The notes beneath the pieces were generated by a model. That model saw only the letters and a list, made by a program, of their open reading frames with translations, had not been told where the DNA came from and did not search any database. The translations under genes were made by a program, and so were the position numbers. Below are positions 17,367 through 26,262 of a DNA stretch of 64,000 nt, piece by piece. The stretch's first letter is position 1. The number at the start of each line of letters is the position of its first letter. The stretch lies in NCBI GenBank assembly GCA_046154645.1, contig JBJXDZ010000105.1, positions 17,683-81,682 on the forward strand. The letters are read 5' to 3'. This stretch comes from Ga0077555 sp046154645 (GTDB lineage: Bacteria; Pseudomonadota; Alphaproteobacteria; Rhizobiales; Hyphomicrobiaceae).

Positions 17367-18314
17367 ATGGTCGACGTCACCGACAAGGCAATGAAATATC
17401 GCTCCGTCGCCTATTACCCCGGCTGCGCGCTGGAAGGTTCCGGCAATGGCTATGATGTCTCGACACGCGCCATCGCCAAGAAGCTGGGGCTCGGCCTCAC
17501 GGACGTGAAGGACTGGAACTGTTGCGGGGCGATGGAGGTGAAGAATATCGATCCCAAGATCCAGACGTATCTCTCCGCACGCGTGCTGAGCCAAGCCGTC
17601 AACGTCAACAAGCAGGACGTCGTCATGGCGCCCTGCAATGGCTGCTACCACAACCTGAAGAAGGCCGAGTACGATCTCACGCACGACGCGAAATCGAAGG
17701 AGGTCACGGAACGGCTGTCGGTCAAGTCGGGGCATGCCACCTACCAGGCCGGTCAGGCAGAGACCATTCACGCCCTTGATTGGATCAAGGCGACGATCGG
17801 CGAGGAGGGCCTGAAGCAACGTACGAAGGGTAAGCTCGCGGGCTTGAAGGTCGCCAACTATTACGGATGCATGTATGTGCGCCCGCGCCACATTTTTCCG
17901 GAGAAGGACAAGGGGCCAGGTAGCGAATCGACGTCCAAACCGCATTTCATGGATGATCTACTGGCCGCCGCCGGTGCCGAGAACGTCGACTTTCCCTTGA
18001 AGACCGCGTGCTGTGGCGGCGCGCACACCCTCTCGGATTCCGACACCTCAACCAAGCTGGTGCTCAACATCCTGGAGGCTGCGGAAGCCTCCGGCGCCGA
18101 GGTCATTGCCACCGAATGCCCGACCTGCCACACGGGCCTCGAGATGCATCAGGTGCGCGCCGAGAAACGCTTTGGCCGCAAGACCAACGTCAAGATGCTA
18201 TACTTCACGCAACTCTTGGGGCTGGCGCTCGGCATCGGTCCGCGCACGCTCGGCATCCACACCAACATCTCGGATTCGATGGACATGATCATCGAGAAGC
18301 GGTTGCAGCCATGA
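17367..18314 (+). CDS. shdrB2: sHdrB2, catalytic subunit of the sHdr complex
   Basis: HdrB-like protein of 315 residues with two full CCG cysteine sets: YYPGCALEG, WNCCGAME and APCNGCYHN in the first half, and YYGCMYVRP, TACCGGAHT and ATECPTCHTG in the second. These bind the non-cubane cluster thought to break or form sulfur-sulfur bonds. The purine-rich ribosome site in front of it comes from the palindromic repeat. The stop overlaps the start of the next gene (ATGA). Confidence 0.93.
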   Translation: MVDVTDKAMKYRSVAYYPGCALEGSGNGYDVSTRAIAKKLGLGLTDVKDWNCCGAMEVKNIDPKIQTYLSARVLSQAVNVNKQDVVMAPCNGCYHNLKKAEYDLTHDAKSKEVTERLSVKSGHATYQAGQAETIHALDWIKATIGEEGLKQRTKGKLAGLKVANYYGCMYVRPRHIFPEKDKGPGSESTSKPHFMDDLLAAAGAENVDFPLKTACCGGAHTLSDSDTSTKLVLNILEAAEASGAEVIATECPTCHTGLEMHQVRAEKRFGRKTNVKMLYFTQLLGLALGIGPRTLGIHTNISDSMDMIIEKRLQP

Positions 18315-18754
18315 CAAGAGCATCAATAGCCGAGCTGGAACACCGGCTCCGCATTGTCGAGGGTATGCAGGCATTCTTCTCGCAACCGCGTGCGCCCAAG
18401 GCTACGGCAGGTGATTTGCTTGCGATTGGCGAGAACGTGCTCGAAGTCTGGATCAGGGCACGGGGCGAGGTGCCAACCAAGGAAAAGAAAGAGGACTTCC
18501 GTCTTTTGGCGCTGCATCGCCAGGGCGCCAAGGGCGATCCTTCGTTCAATGCCTGCCGGGAGACCTGCCGCGAACTCGTCTATCACTACAATCTCATCGT
18601 CAGCGAACCCGAGCATCCCGAGACGCCAAAGCGTCTGAAGCTGATGGGCCTCGTCGCCAAGCATCTGTTGCTGTTCGTCTCGGGCAAGATGGAGGTCGCT
18701 GGGCTCGGCGAGTTCTGTTGTGCGGCCAAGCCGTTGCGCGAGACCGGTGAATAA
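18311..18754 (+). CDS. Unknown helical protein between shdrB2 and lbpA
   Basis: A 147-residue soluble protein with no family that I recognise. Its start overlaps the shdrB2 stop by four bases, so it belongs to the shdr operon. It is predicted helical, with cysteines in NACRETCRELVYHYN and a C-terminal pair in GEFCCAAK, which could bind metal or sulfur. A function in sHdr assembly or sulfur transfer is possible from place alone. Confidence 0.65.
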   Translation: MTRASIAELEHRLRIVEGMQAFFSQPRAPKATAGDLLAIGENVLEVWIRARGEVPTKEKKEDFRLLALHRQGAKGDPSFNACRETCRELVYHYNLIVSEPEHPETPKRLKLMGLVAKHLLLFVSGKMEVAGLGEFCCAAKPLRETGE

Positions 18755-18792
18755 CCAATAGTGCTGAGACGTCACGATTGCGGAGCTAACCC

Positions 18793-19233
18793 ATGCCCAT
18801 CGTCAAAGGCTGCAACCTGCCGGATCATCTCCTCTACGATGTCGACAACCACATCTGGTTCCTGGAGCAGGCCGACGGCACCGTGAAGCTCGGCATGACG
18901 ATGGTGGCCACGGCCATGGCCGGCCAACTGGTGGCGTTCACGCCGAAGAAGGCAGGACGCAAGGTCGATGCCGGCAAGAGCTGCGCGACCGTTGAAAGCG
19001 GCAAATGGGTCGGCCCGGCCAAGTCGTGCGCGGCCGGTGAAGTGGCGGGCGTCAACGACGATCTCGTTGCCAATCCGCAACTGGCCAACACCGACCCTTA
19101 CGAGAAAGGCTGGTTCATTATCCTGAAGCCTGCCGACTGGGCGGCCGTGAAGCCAACACTCACCCCCGGCGCCAGCGTCACCGCGAAATACGAAGCCAAG
19201 ATGCTCGCGGATGGCTTTGCCGGTTGCGCCTGA
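18793..19233 (+). CDS. lbpA: LbpA, lipoate-binding protein of the sHdr pathway
   Basis: A GcvH-like protein of 146 residues, the dedicated lipoyl carrier of sHdr sulfur oxidation. The lipoylated lysine is K71 in CATVESGKWVGP. It differs from glycine-cleavage H proteins by the extra cysteines (C7, C64, C79 and C145) and by its operon. GGAG lies before the ATG. Neighbouring LipS-type enzymes presumably lipoylate it; no dedicated lipoate-protein ligase gene is seen in the window. Confidence 0.92.
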   Translation: MPIVKGCNLPDHLLYDVDNHIWFLEQADGTVKLGMTMVATAMAGQLVAFTPKKAGRKVDAGKSCATVESGKWVGPAKSCAAGEVAGVNDDLVANPQLANTDPYEKGWFIILKPADWAAVKPTLTPGASVTAKYEAKMLADGFAGCA

Positions 19234-20328
19234 TCAAACCTCATCCATCAAGCTGGCCTCGAGGCGCTTCATGCCGATGATGCCGCCGATGACGATGGCA
19301 GCGAACGTCAGAAATGAGCCGATTGCCAACGTCGAGACACCGGTGATGGCCTGCCCCACCGTGCAGCCCAAGGCCATGACGCCGCCAACGCCCATCAAGG
19401 CCGCGCCGAGCAGGCTGCGCTTGGTATCGCCGAGGTTCGAGAAGGTCGCGAGCTTGAAGCGGCCCATGGATTTGGCCGCGATGAACGCACCAAAGATTGC
19501 ACCGAACACCGTGGTCACGCCAAAGCCCGGCATGCGTCCTGCCGTAAAGCGCTGGAGCCACTCGATGGCATCGGCCGTCGGGCGCACATAGGTCAGCGAG
19601 ATCGGCGTCGTCGGCTTGTCGGCAAGATCGTCATAGGCGAGGCCCGTCAGAGCCCAGCCGGCGATGGTGCACAAACCGACACCGACGCCTGCGAGGATAT
19701 GTACCGGCGAGCCGCGAAACTCCGCGTCCATGAAGCAGTAGACTGCGACCGCGAAAGTGATCAGCGCCGTCACGACCGTGCTGCCGCGCGCCGGCCCCAG
19801 GGGCGTCAGCGCGCCAACCAGTTCTCCAAGGCTTTGTGTGGCGAGTTTCACGCCGCCCAGATTGATCGCGGTCACCTGCTCGAGCCAACTGCGGATCGGC
19901 CCCAGCAGGCCGCCAATGGCCATGTAGGCGAACAGCCCCATGACGATCAGCGTGATCAGGGATCTGAGATCGCCGCCGCCGATGCGGGCGAGATTGCGGC
20001 TGGCGCAGCCGCCGGCGTAAACCATGCCGAAGCCGAACATCAGGCCGCCGATCAGGTGTCCGAACCAATTGAGGCTGGGCGCAAGGTACATCGATTTGGC
20101 GAGCGGTACGACGCCGGTGCCGGCCAGTACCTGGGTCCCGACCAGCGCCACGCCGGCCGCCAGCACCCAGGCACGAAAGCGGCGGTAATCGCCAAAGGAC
20201 AGGATGTCGGAGATCGATCCCATTGTGCAGAAGTTGGTACGGTAGACGAGGAACCCGAACACGAGGCCAATAAAAAGCCCGCCTGCAGCAAGCCAGGCGC
20301 CAGGGTTCTGCTGGATCAAATCGCGCAT
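19234..20328 (-). CDS. YeeE/YedE family sulfur transporter (SoxT/TsuA type)
   Basis: A 364-residue inner-membrane protein with many hydrophobic helices and the family's cysteine motifs GGCASRNLARIGGGDLRS and ALGCTVGQAITGVSTL. This family imports thiosulfate or sulfane sulfur; in sHdr loci such proteins are named SoxT. Its stop abuts the convergent lbpA stop with no gap. The gene is divergent from the transporter pair starting at 20531, with an ATTCGAAT operator between. Confidence 0.88.
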   Translation of the reverse strand: MRDLIQQNPGAWLAAGGLFIGLVFGFLVYRTNFCTMGSISDILSFGDYRRFRAWVLAAGVALVGTQVLAGTGVVPLAKSMYLAPSLNWFGHLIGGLMFGFGMVYAGGCASRNLARIGGGDLRSLITLIVMGLFAYMAIGGLLGPIRSWLEQVTAINLGGVKLATQSLGELVGALTPLGPARGSTVVTALITFAVAVYCFMDAEFRGSPVHILAGVGVGLCTIAGWALTGLAYDDLADKPTTPISLTYVRPTADAIEWLQRFTAGRMPGFGVTTVFGAIFGAFIAAKSMGRFKLATFSNLGDTKRSLLGAALMGVGGVMALGCTVGQAITGVSTLAIGSFLTFAAIVIGGIIGMKRLEASLMDEV

Positions 20329-20453
20329 GCTGCCTCGCTCGCTTGCCCCTGCGTCGGTGGCCCTCGTCAGATCCCCGGGTCAGGGGGATCCCGGCCGCGC
20401 CACTCCACGCGATCATTGCCCAAGGCCGCAGGTGCGGTCTAGCCGATATCTTG

Positions 20454-20465
20454 ATATTCGAATAT
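20454..20465. promoter_or_regulatory. Putative sulfur-regulon operator between divergent transporter genes
   Basis: ATATTCGAATAT is a perfect 12-base palindrome placed between the start of the SoxT-like gene (20328, minus) and the next transporter gene (20531, plus), so it could act on both promoters. It shares the ATTCGAAT core with the other three sites. Confidence 0.6.
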
Positions 20466-20530
20466 AAGCGCCCAAGTCGATGGCTAGGTTGCGCCACGCA
20501 ACTGCTGCGGCCAGGGAGTAGACTGAGACA

Positions 20531-20953
20531 ATGCAGAATTTCATGCCCTGGCATGGCCTCGTCGGAGGCATGATGATCGGTCTTTCGGCGGCGCTGTTTC
20601 TGCTTCTGTCGGGTCGCATGTCGGGCATTTCGGGGATTGTCGAGACCGCGCTTGCGCCGTCTGGCCGCAGCTTCGGCTGGAGCTTGGCCTACCTTGCCGG
20701 CTTGCCCTTGGGTGCGCTCCTGGTGTCAATGATGGCGCCACAGGTCGTGCCGGCGATCAAGCTCTCGGCGTCGTGGCCGTTGCTCGTCGGTGCAGGCCTG
20801 CTGGTCGGCCTTGGCGCCCGGATCGGCAGCGGCTGCACCTCGGGTCACGGCGTCTGCGGCTTGCCCCGGCTGTCGGTTCGGTCCATCGTCGCCACTGGAA
20901 CCTTCATGTTGACGGCGGCGGCAACCGTCTACGTCACGCGGCACGTGCTCTAA
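20531..20953 (+). CDS. YeeE/YedE family membrane protein, N-terminal half
   Basis: This 140-residue membrane protein matches one half of a YeeE/YedE transporter, with the cysteine motif IGSGCTSGHGVCGLPRLS and about four hydrophobic helices. The other half is encoded by the next gene. Such split pairs are known in this family and are proposed to import a sulfur compound. It heads a unit with the second half, soxY and soxZ. Confidence 0.88.
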   Translation: MQNFMPWHGLVGGMMIGLSAALFLLLSGRMSGISGIVETALAPSGRSFGWSLAYLAGLPLGALLVSMMAPQVVPAIKLSASWPLLVGAGLLVGLGARIGSGCTSGHGVCGLPRLSVRSIVATGTFMLTAAATVYVTRHVL

Positions 20954-20957
20954 GGAC

Positions 20958-21434
20958 TTGGGATCAGGCACCTTGATACAGATCGTCATCGCCCTGCTGG
21001 CCGGCACGCTCTTTGGAGCCGGGCTGACCGTTGCGCAAATGGTCGACCCGCAGAAGGTGCTGGGCTTCCTGGACATCGCTGCGATCCGTACCGGGGGGTG
21101 GGATCCGACCTTGCTGTTCGTGTTCGCGGGTGCGCTCCCCGTCATGTTTCTAGCCTATCAGGTGCAGCGCCGTATGGCCGCGCCCCTCGCGGCGTTGAGC
21201 TTCGAAATTCCGTCGCGGAGCGATATCGATGCGCGGCTGATTGCGGGCGGCGCAATATTCGGCATCGGTTGGGGACTGGCCGGCATCTGTCCGGGACCGG
21301 CCATCACGGCTCTGGCCATCGGCGGGGCGGCGCTACCAGGGCTGGCGCTGTTCGGCTTGGCTATGCTGCTGGCAATCTCGCTGTCGCGGCATCTTGGCCC
21401 GTCACAGGGCGAACCGAGAGAAGTCACGGCATGA
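20958..21434 (+). CDS. YeeE/YedE family membrane protein, C-terminal half
   Basis: A 158-residue membrane protein, the partner of the preceding gene, with the second cysteine motif WGLAGICPGPAITALAIG. The likely start is TTG at 20958 after TAAGGA; another TTG at 20973 is possible. Together the two halves should form one sulfur channel. The stop is 69 bases before soxY. Confidence 0.85.
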   Translation: MGSGTLIQIVIALLAGTLFGAGLTVAQMVDPQKVLGFLDIAAIRTGGWDPTLLFVFAGALPVMFLAYQVQRRMAAPLAALSFEIPSRSDIDARLIAGGAIFGIGWGLAGICPGPAITALAIGGAALPGLALFGLAMLLAISLSRHLGPSQGEPREVTA

Positions 21435-21502
21435 CTGCAACAAACAGCAGGGCGCGTTTCGCGACGCCGCTCCAGGGCAAGTGCATAAACGAGGAGGCAA
21501 GC

Positions 21503-21988
21503 ATGGATGGCGAACGACGCGTAACGGTCATCGGCCGTCGCGATTTCGTGTTGGGTGCAGCTGGCGCTGCAGCCTTCATGGGCTGGCTTGCGGCAGGTGG
21601 AGTGGCAGTGGCGCAGGAGAAGGCTCCCCAAGATGCCGAAGCCCTGATCAAGTCGATCCTGAAGGACGCCAAACCGGCCGAGGGCAAGGTCAAGCTCGAT
21701 CTGCCAGAGATCGCCGAGAACGGCAACACAGTGCCCTACGCGATCGAGGTCGAGAGTCCGGTCACAGCCACCGACTACGTCAAGGCGGTGCACATCATCT
21801 CGACTGGCAATCCGCAGCCCCAGATCGCCACGTTCCATTTCACGCCCTTGAGCGGCAAGGCCGCCGCCTCGAGCCGCATGCGCCTCGGTCGCACTCAGGA
21901 CATCGTGGCCATTGCTGAAATGTCGGACGGGCGCTTCTTCATGGGCAAGCGCACGGTCAAGGTCACCATCGGCGGCTGCGGCGGCTGA
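21503..21988 (+). CDS. soxY: SoxY, sulfur-carrier subunit of SoxYZ
   Basis: SoxY carries the pathway's sulfur intermediates in the periplasm on the cysteine of its C-terminal swinging arm. The 161-residue protein ends in GGCGG with C159 as carrier. A Tat signal (GRRDFVLGAAGAAAF) is at the N-terminus. GAGGAGG precedes the ATG at 21503; a longer frame upstream overlaps the transporter gene and is not used. Confidence 0.95.
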   Translation: MDGERRVTVIGRRDFVLGAAGAAAFMGWLAAGGVAVAQEKAPQDAEALIKSILKDAKPAEGKVKLDLPEIAENGNTVPYAIEVESPVTATDYVKAVHIISTGNPQPQIATFHFTPLSGKAAASSRMRLGRTQDIVAIAEMSDGRFFMGKRTVKVTIGGCGG

Positions 21989-22011
21989 AGCACAATCCAG
22001 GAGCGCACCCT

Positions 22012-22335
22012 ATGTCGACGAAACCCCGTATCAAAGTTCCCGAGAGCGCCAAGGTCGGCGAGGTGATCGAGGTCAAGACGCTGGTCCAGCACGTCATGGA
22101 GACGGGCAACCGGCGCGACAAGGACAACAACGTCATTCCGCGCCTGATCCTGAACACGTTCGAGGCCAAGTTTGCTGGCCAGGAGGTGTTCAAGACCACG
22201 ATCTTCTCCGGCACGGCGGCCAATCCCTATATCGCCTTCTTCATGAAGGTGCCGGGACCGGGCGAGTTCGAGTTCACGTGGCATGAGGACGGCGGCGCCA
22301 AGATCACCGAAAAGGTGGCGCTGAAGGTCGCTTAA
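22012..22335 (+). CDS. soxZ: SoxZ, scaffold subunit of SoxYZ
   Basis: SoxZ, 107 residues, forms the heterodimer with SoxY and is exported with it, having no signal of its own. Family features are KPRIKVP, LVQHVMETGNRRDKDNN and FEFTWHEDGG. AGGAG lies before the start, 23 bases after soxY. Confidence 0.95.
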   Translation: MSTKPRIKVPESAKVGEVIEVKTLVQHVMETGNRRDKDNNVIPRLILNTFEAKFAGQEVFKTTIFSGTAANPYIAFFMKVPGPGEFEFTWHEDGGAKITEKVALKVA

Positions 22336-22558
22336 AACAAACGGGACCGGTCCGGGTAACCTTCTGGTGGATCGGGTTGCGAGCGCGCCGGTGCGATGTG
22401 CGGCCGGCGGCTTGGTGACCGCGCGACCATTCACGTCTCGACAGCAGCAACCAATCTGACACAATTGAGCCAGCAACCGGTTTGGTTTGGCGCGCGAGCA
22501 TGCCAGGATCGCGCCCGCCAACATGATGGCCGCAGGCGCCGGACGGGGATAAGGGTCG

Positions 22559-25486
22559 ATGCAGAAGCAGAACCAAGATGGCACCGCGCGAACCGGGAGT
22601 GCACCGAAGGCCAAAGGGCAGTCCCTCGCAGAGCCGCATGTCGCGACTTCGGTGCCGCCCGCCGATGAGATCAAGACCACCACCTGCTACATGTGCGCCT
22701 GCCGCTGCGGCATCCAGGTGCATCTGAAAGACGGCAAGGTCCGCTACATCGATGGCAATCGCAAGCATCCCGTCAACCGCGGCGTTATCTGTGGCAAAGG
22801 CTCTGCCGGCATCATGCAGCACTATGCGCCGTCGCGGCTGCGCGCGCCCATGAAGCGCGTCGGCGAGCGCGGCTCGGGTCAGTTCGTCGAGATCAGTTGG
22901 GAGGAGGCGCTCACCACCGCCACCGGTTGGCTATCCGACGTGCGCGCCAAGGACCCGAGCAAACTCGCTTTCTTTACTGGCCGCGATCAATCACAGTCGC
23001 TCACGGGCTGGTGGGCGATGCAGTTCGGCACGCCGAATTTTGCCGCCCACGGTGGCTTCTGCTCGGTCAACATGGCGGCGGCCGGCCTTTATACATTCGG
23101 CGGCTCGTTCTGGGAGTTCGGTGAACCCGACTGGGAGCACACCAAGTATTTCCTGCTGTTCGGCATCGCCGAGGATCATGGCTCGAACCCGATCAAGATT
23201 GCGCTCGGCAAGCTCAAACAAAAGGGCGCTAAGATCGTTTCCATCAATCCCGTCCGCACCGGTTACAACGCCATTGCTGACGAGTGGCTCGGTGTGAAGC
23301 CGGGCACCGACGGGTTGTTGGTCGGCGCGCTGATCCACGAGCTGTTTCGTACCAACAACGTCGATCTCGATTATCTCGTCCGCTACTCCAACGCGGCTTG
23401 GCTGGTGATCCAGGACGAAGGCGCCAAGGACGACGGTCTGTTCGCCCGCGACGCCGAGGGCAAGGTGCTGTCCTGGGACAAGACCAGCAACGCCGTTGCC
23501 CGCGCCGACCGAATCGACATCGCGCCCGCCCTGGTGGGTGAATTTTCGCTGCCCGATGGCCGCAAGGCCGTGCCCGCCTTCCGCCTGCTCGCCGAGCGTT
23601 TTCTCAGCCCCGAATATGCGCCCGAAACGGTGGAGGCCGAATGCGGCGTGCCCGCCACCACCATCCGCCGCATCGCCGCCGAGGTTGCCGACGTCGCCTT
23701 CAAGCAAACGGTAACGTTGCCGCTCAAGTGGACGGATTGGGTCGGTCGCCAGCACGACAGCATCACCGGGCGTCCCGTCTCGATGCACGCCATGCGCGGC
23801 ATCTCCGCCCATTCGAACGGCTTCCACACCTGCCGCATGCTGCATGTCCTGCAGATCCTGCTGGGCACCATCGATGTGCCCGGCGGCTTTCGCTACAAGG
23901 CGCCATTCCCGCGACCCGCGCCGCCACCGGCACGTCCTGTCGGCAAGCCATCGCAGATCAAGCCCAACACGCCGCTGCCCGGCATGCATCTGGGCTTTGT
24001 GCACGGCCCCGAGGATCTGCTCGTCGACAGCGAGGGCCGACCCTCGCGCATCGACAAGGCCTTCTCATGGGATGCGCCGATTGCCGCCCATGGCCTGATG
24101 CACATGCTGATCAACAACGCTGCGACGGCGGATCCCTACAGCATCGACGTCATGTTCCTGTACATGGCCAACATGGCCTGGAACTCGTCGATGAACATCG
24201 GCGCCACGTTGGATTATCTGACCGCCAAGAACGCGGACGGCAGCTACAAGATCCCGAAGATCATCTACTCGGACGCTTATGCCTCGGAGATGGTGGCGTA
24301 TGCCGATCTGATCCTGCCCGATACAACCTATCTCGAGCGCTACGACTGCATTTCCATGCTCGACCGTCCGATCTCTGATCCGGACGGCCCCGCCGACGCC
24401 ATTCGCCACCCTGTCGTCAAGCCCGACCGCGATGTGCGCGGCTTCCAGGACGTGCTGATCGACCTCGGCGCACGCCTCAAGTTGCCGGGCTTCACCAACG
24501 CCGACGGCACGGCAAAATACCCTGGCGGCTATCCCGATTACATCGTCAATCACGAACGCAGCCCCGGCATCGGGCCGCTCGCCGGGTGGCGCGGCAAGGA
24601 CGGCACCAAGTTCGGCATGGGCGAGGTGAACCCGAAGCAACTCGAGCGCTACATCGAGAATGGCGCTTTCCACGTGCATCATCTGCCCGACGATGCCCGC
24701 TACATGAAGCACGCCAACAAGGCCTATCTCGAATTCGCCAAGGCCTCAGGCTTCATCGGTTCGACGGACCCGATCATCTTCCAGCTCTACTCGGAGCCGC
24801 TGCAGAAGTTCCGCCTCGCCGCCCGCGGTCATGGCGTCAATCAGCCGCCCGACAGCCACCGGTCCCGCATCGCGCGCTATTTCGATCCGCTGCCGTTCTG
24901 GTACGCCCCGTTCGAGGGCACGCTGATCGACGAGCGCGCCTATCCCATGCACGCCATCACGCAGCGGCCCATGGCGATGTACCACTCGTGGGGCTCACAG
25001 AATGCGTGGCTGCGCCAGATCCACGGCGCCAACCGGCTCTACATGCAGCGCGAGCGCGCTGTGTCGCTCGGGATCGCGGATGACGATTGGGTGTGGATCT
25101 CGAGCCAGATCGGCCGCGTGAAAGCGCAGGTCAAGCTCATGGAAGGCGTCAACTCCGACACGGTGTGGACGTGGAACGCCATCGGCAAGCGGTCCGGCGC
25201 CTGGGCGCTCGACAAGGATGCGCCCGAGGCCCGCCAAGGCTTCCTGCTGAATCACCTGATCTCGGAGCTGCTTCCACCCCGGGAAGGCGGTTACCGTTAC
25301 GCCAATGCCGATCCGGTTACGGGGCAGGCCGCCTGGTACGACCTGCGCGTCAAAATCGAAAAGGCACCCGCTGGCGAAGCGCACGAGAGCTGGCCGCAAT
25401 TCGAAACCCTCGCGTCGCCACCCGGCACCGCCAAACCGCTCGCCGTCTCCGACTTCGGCCGCGCCTTCAACAAGGAGCGGGCATGA
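22559..25486 (+). CDS. soeA: SoeA, molybdopterin subunit of cytoplasmic sulfite dehydrogenase
   Basis: The 975-residue molybdopterin oxidoreductase has no export signal and an iron-sulfur motif C43, C46, C50 and C78 (TCYMCACRC, VICGKG). With the SoeB and SoeC genes that follow, it fits SoeABC, which oxidises sulfite to sulfate on the cytoplasmic side and passes electrons to quinone. Molybdopterin guanine dinucleotide domains cover most of the protein (FTGRDQSQSLTGWW, ILPDTTYLERYD, TQRPMAMYHSWGS). Sulfite made by sHdr in the cytoplasm would be its substrate. Thiosulfate or polysulfide reductase homologues are the alternatives. Confidence 0.85.
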   Translation: MQKQNQDGTARTGSAPKAKGQSLAEPHVATSVPPADEIKTTTCYMCACRCGIQVHLKDGKVRYIDGNRKHPVNRGVICGKGSAGIMQHYAPSRLRAPMKRVGERGSGQFVEISWEEALTTATGWLSDVRAKDPSKLAFFTGRDQSQSLTGWWAMQFGTPNFAAHGGFCSVNMAAAGLYTFGGSFWEFGEPDWEHTKYFLLFGIAEDHGSNPIKIALGKLKQKGAKIVSINPVRTGYNAIADEWLGVKPGTDGLLVGALIHELFRTNNVDLDYLVRYSNAAWLVIQDEGAKDDGLFARDAEGKVLSWDKTSNAVARADRIDIAPALVGEFSLPDGRKAVPAFRLLAERFLSPEYAPETVEAECGVPATTIRRIAAEVADVAFKQTVTLPLKWTDWVGRQHDSITGRPVSMHAMRGISAHSNGFHTCRMLHVLQILLGTIDVPGGFRYKAPFPRPAPPPARPVGKPSQIKPNTPLPGMHLGFVHGPEDLLVDSEGRPSRIDKAFSWDAPIAAHGLMHMLINNAATADPYSIDVMFLYMANMAWNSSMNIGATLDYLTAKNADGSYKIPKIIYSDAYASEMVAYADLILPDTTYLERYDCISMLDRPISDPDGPADAIRHPVVKPDRDVRGFQDVLIDLGARLKLPGFTNADGTAKYPGGYPDYIVNHERSPGIGPLAGWRGKDGTKFGMGEVNPKQLERYIENGAFHVHHLPDDARYMKHANKAYLEFAKASGFIGSTDPIIFQLYSEPLQKFRLAARGHGVNQPPDSHRSRIARYFDPLPFWYAPFEGTLIDERAYPMHAITQRPMAMYHSWGSQNAWLRQIHGANRLYMQRERAVSLGIADDDWVWISSQIGRVKAQVKLMEGVNSDTVWTWNAIGKRSGAWALDKDAPEARQGFLLNHLISELLPPREGGYRYANADPVTGQAAWYDLRVKIEKAPAGEAHESWPQFETLASPPGTAKPLAVSDFGRAFNKERA

Positions 25487-25552
25487 CGGTGAGTGAAGCG
25501 CTCATCAAACCAATCTTTTTCGGTGCCACTGGCACCGCGAAGCTGCCAAGCG

Positions 25553-25672
25553 CTCCCCCCTCCCTAGCGGGGAGGGGTTGGGGGTGGGGAGAATGTCCAG
25601 GCGCAGTCCGTTCGGATTACGCTTTGCATCAACACCCCACCCCTAGCCCCTCCCCTGAGGGGAGGGGGACGT
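25553..25672. repeat. Palindromic repeat pair after soeA
   Basis: CTCCCTAGCGGGGAGG and CCTCCCCTGAGGGGAGG hairpins lie on either side of a short spacer, facing each other. They resemble the copies at 5957 and in shdrH, and separate soeA from the small secreted-protein gene. Confidence 0.75.
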
Positions 25673-25683
25673 GGCTAGGCTGT

Positions 25684-26262
25684 GTGAGTCGTGCATGGGG
25701 CTGCGTGCTGACGCTGCTCGCGTTGGTATTTGTGGAAATCGGCGCAAGTGCACCGGCATTTGCTTCTCCGCGCAATGTGTGCATGAACGCTGCGCCTTTC
25801 ATGAAGGCGCTCAGTGCCAATCAGCGTGCACTTTCGAATGAAGAACGGAAAATTTATCGCGGCAATGTTGTGGCGAGTGATTTTTCCGATTTCTTTGTCT
25901 TCTACTTTTCGCCCGAACCCAAAAGCTTTCCTGGCGATCCGCCCGGTAGCTATGGCCTTATCGTCCGTGTGAATGGATTGAGCCATCACATACAAGTCTA
26001 TTTCTCGCTAGTGCTCATGTACCCGATCAGCGACTGTTTCGCGGATGGGTGTCTGAGAGGTTGGTCATTTGGTACTGCAGAAAATGGGATCGACGGGTTA
26101 AGACACGGATTGGAATTCACTTTCATTAAGGGTGAAGCGGGACTGCCCGTGCTGCATTCGATTGTGAGTGCGAGTCTCGCACCGTGCGACCTCAAATTCG
26201 ACGATGATCAGAAATCGATAGATGGCCTCGCAAGCTGGATGAAAAGCAAGAGCCGCAAATGA
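25684..26262 (+). CDS. Unknown secreted protein between soeA and soeB
   Basis: I do not recognise this 192-residue protein. After GTG at 25684 comes a hydrophobic signal (VLTLLALVFVEIGASAPAFA) and then a mature part with cysteines in RNVCMNAAPFM, SDCFADGC and LAPCDLKF. The frame is open back to an ATG at 25483 that overlaps the soeA stop, but that extension only translates the palindromic repeats. The gene is more AT-rich than soeA and soeB. It ends in a four-base overlap with soeB, so it is cotranslated although soeA and soeB normally adjoin. Confidence 0.6.
   Translation: MSRAWGCVLTLLALVFVEIGASAPAFASPRNVCMNAAPFMKALSANQRALSNEERKIYRGNVVASDFSDFFVFYFSPEPKSFPGDPPGSYGLIVRVNGLSHHIQVYFSLVLMYPISDCFADGCLRGWSFGTAENGIDGLRHGLEFTFIKGEAGLPVLHSIVSASLAPCDLKFDDDQKSIDGLASWMKSKSRK

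Noticed and set aside
25483..25683. ATG overlapping the soeA stop as start of the secreted-protein gene
   Set aside because: The extra 67 residues only translate the palindromic repeats and would bury the signal peptide inside the protein.
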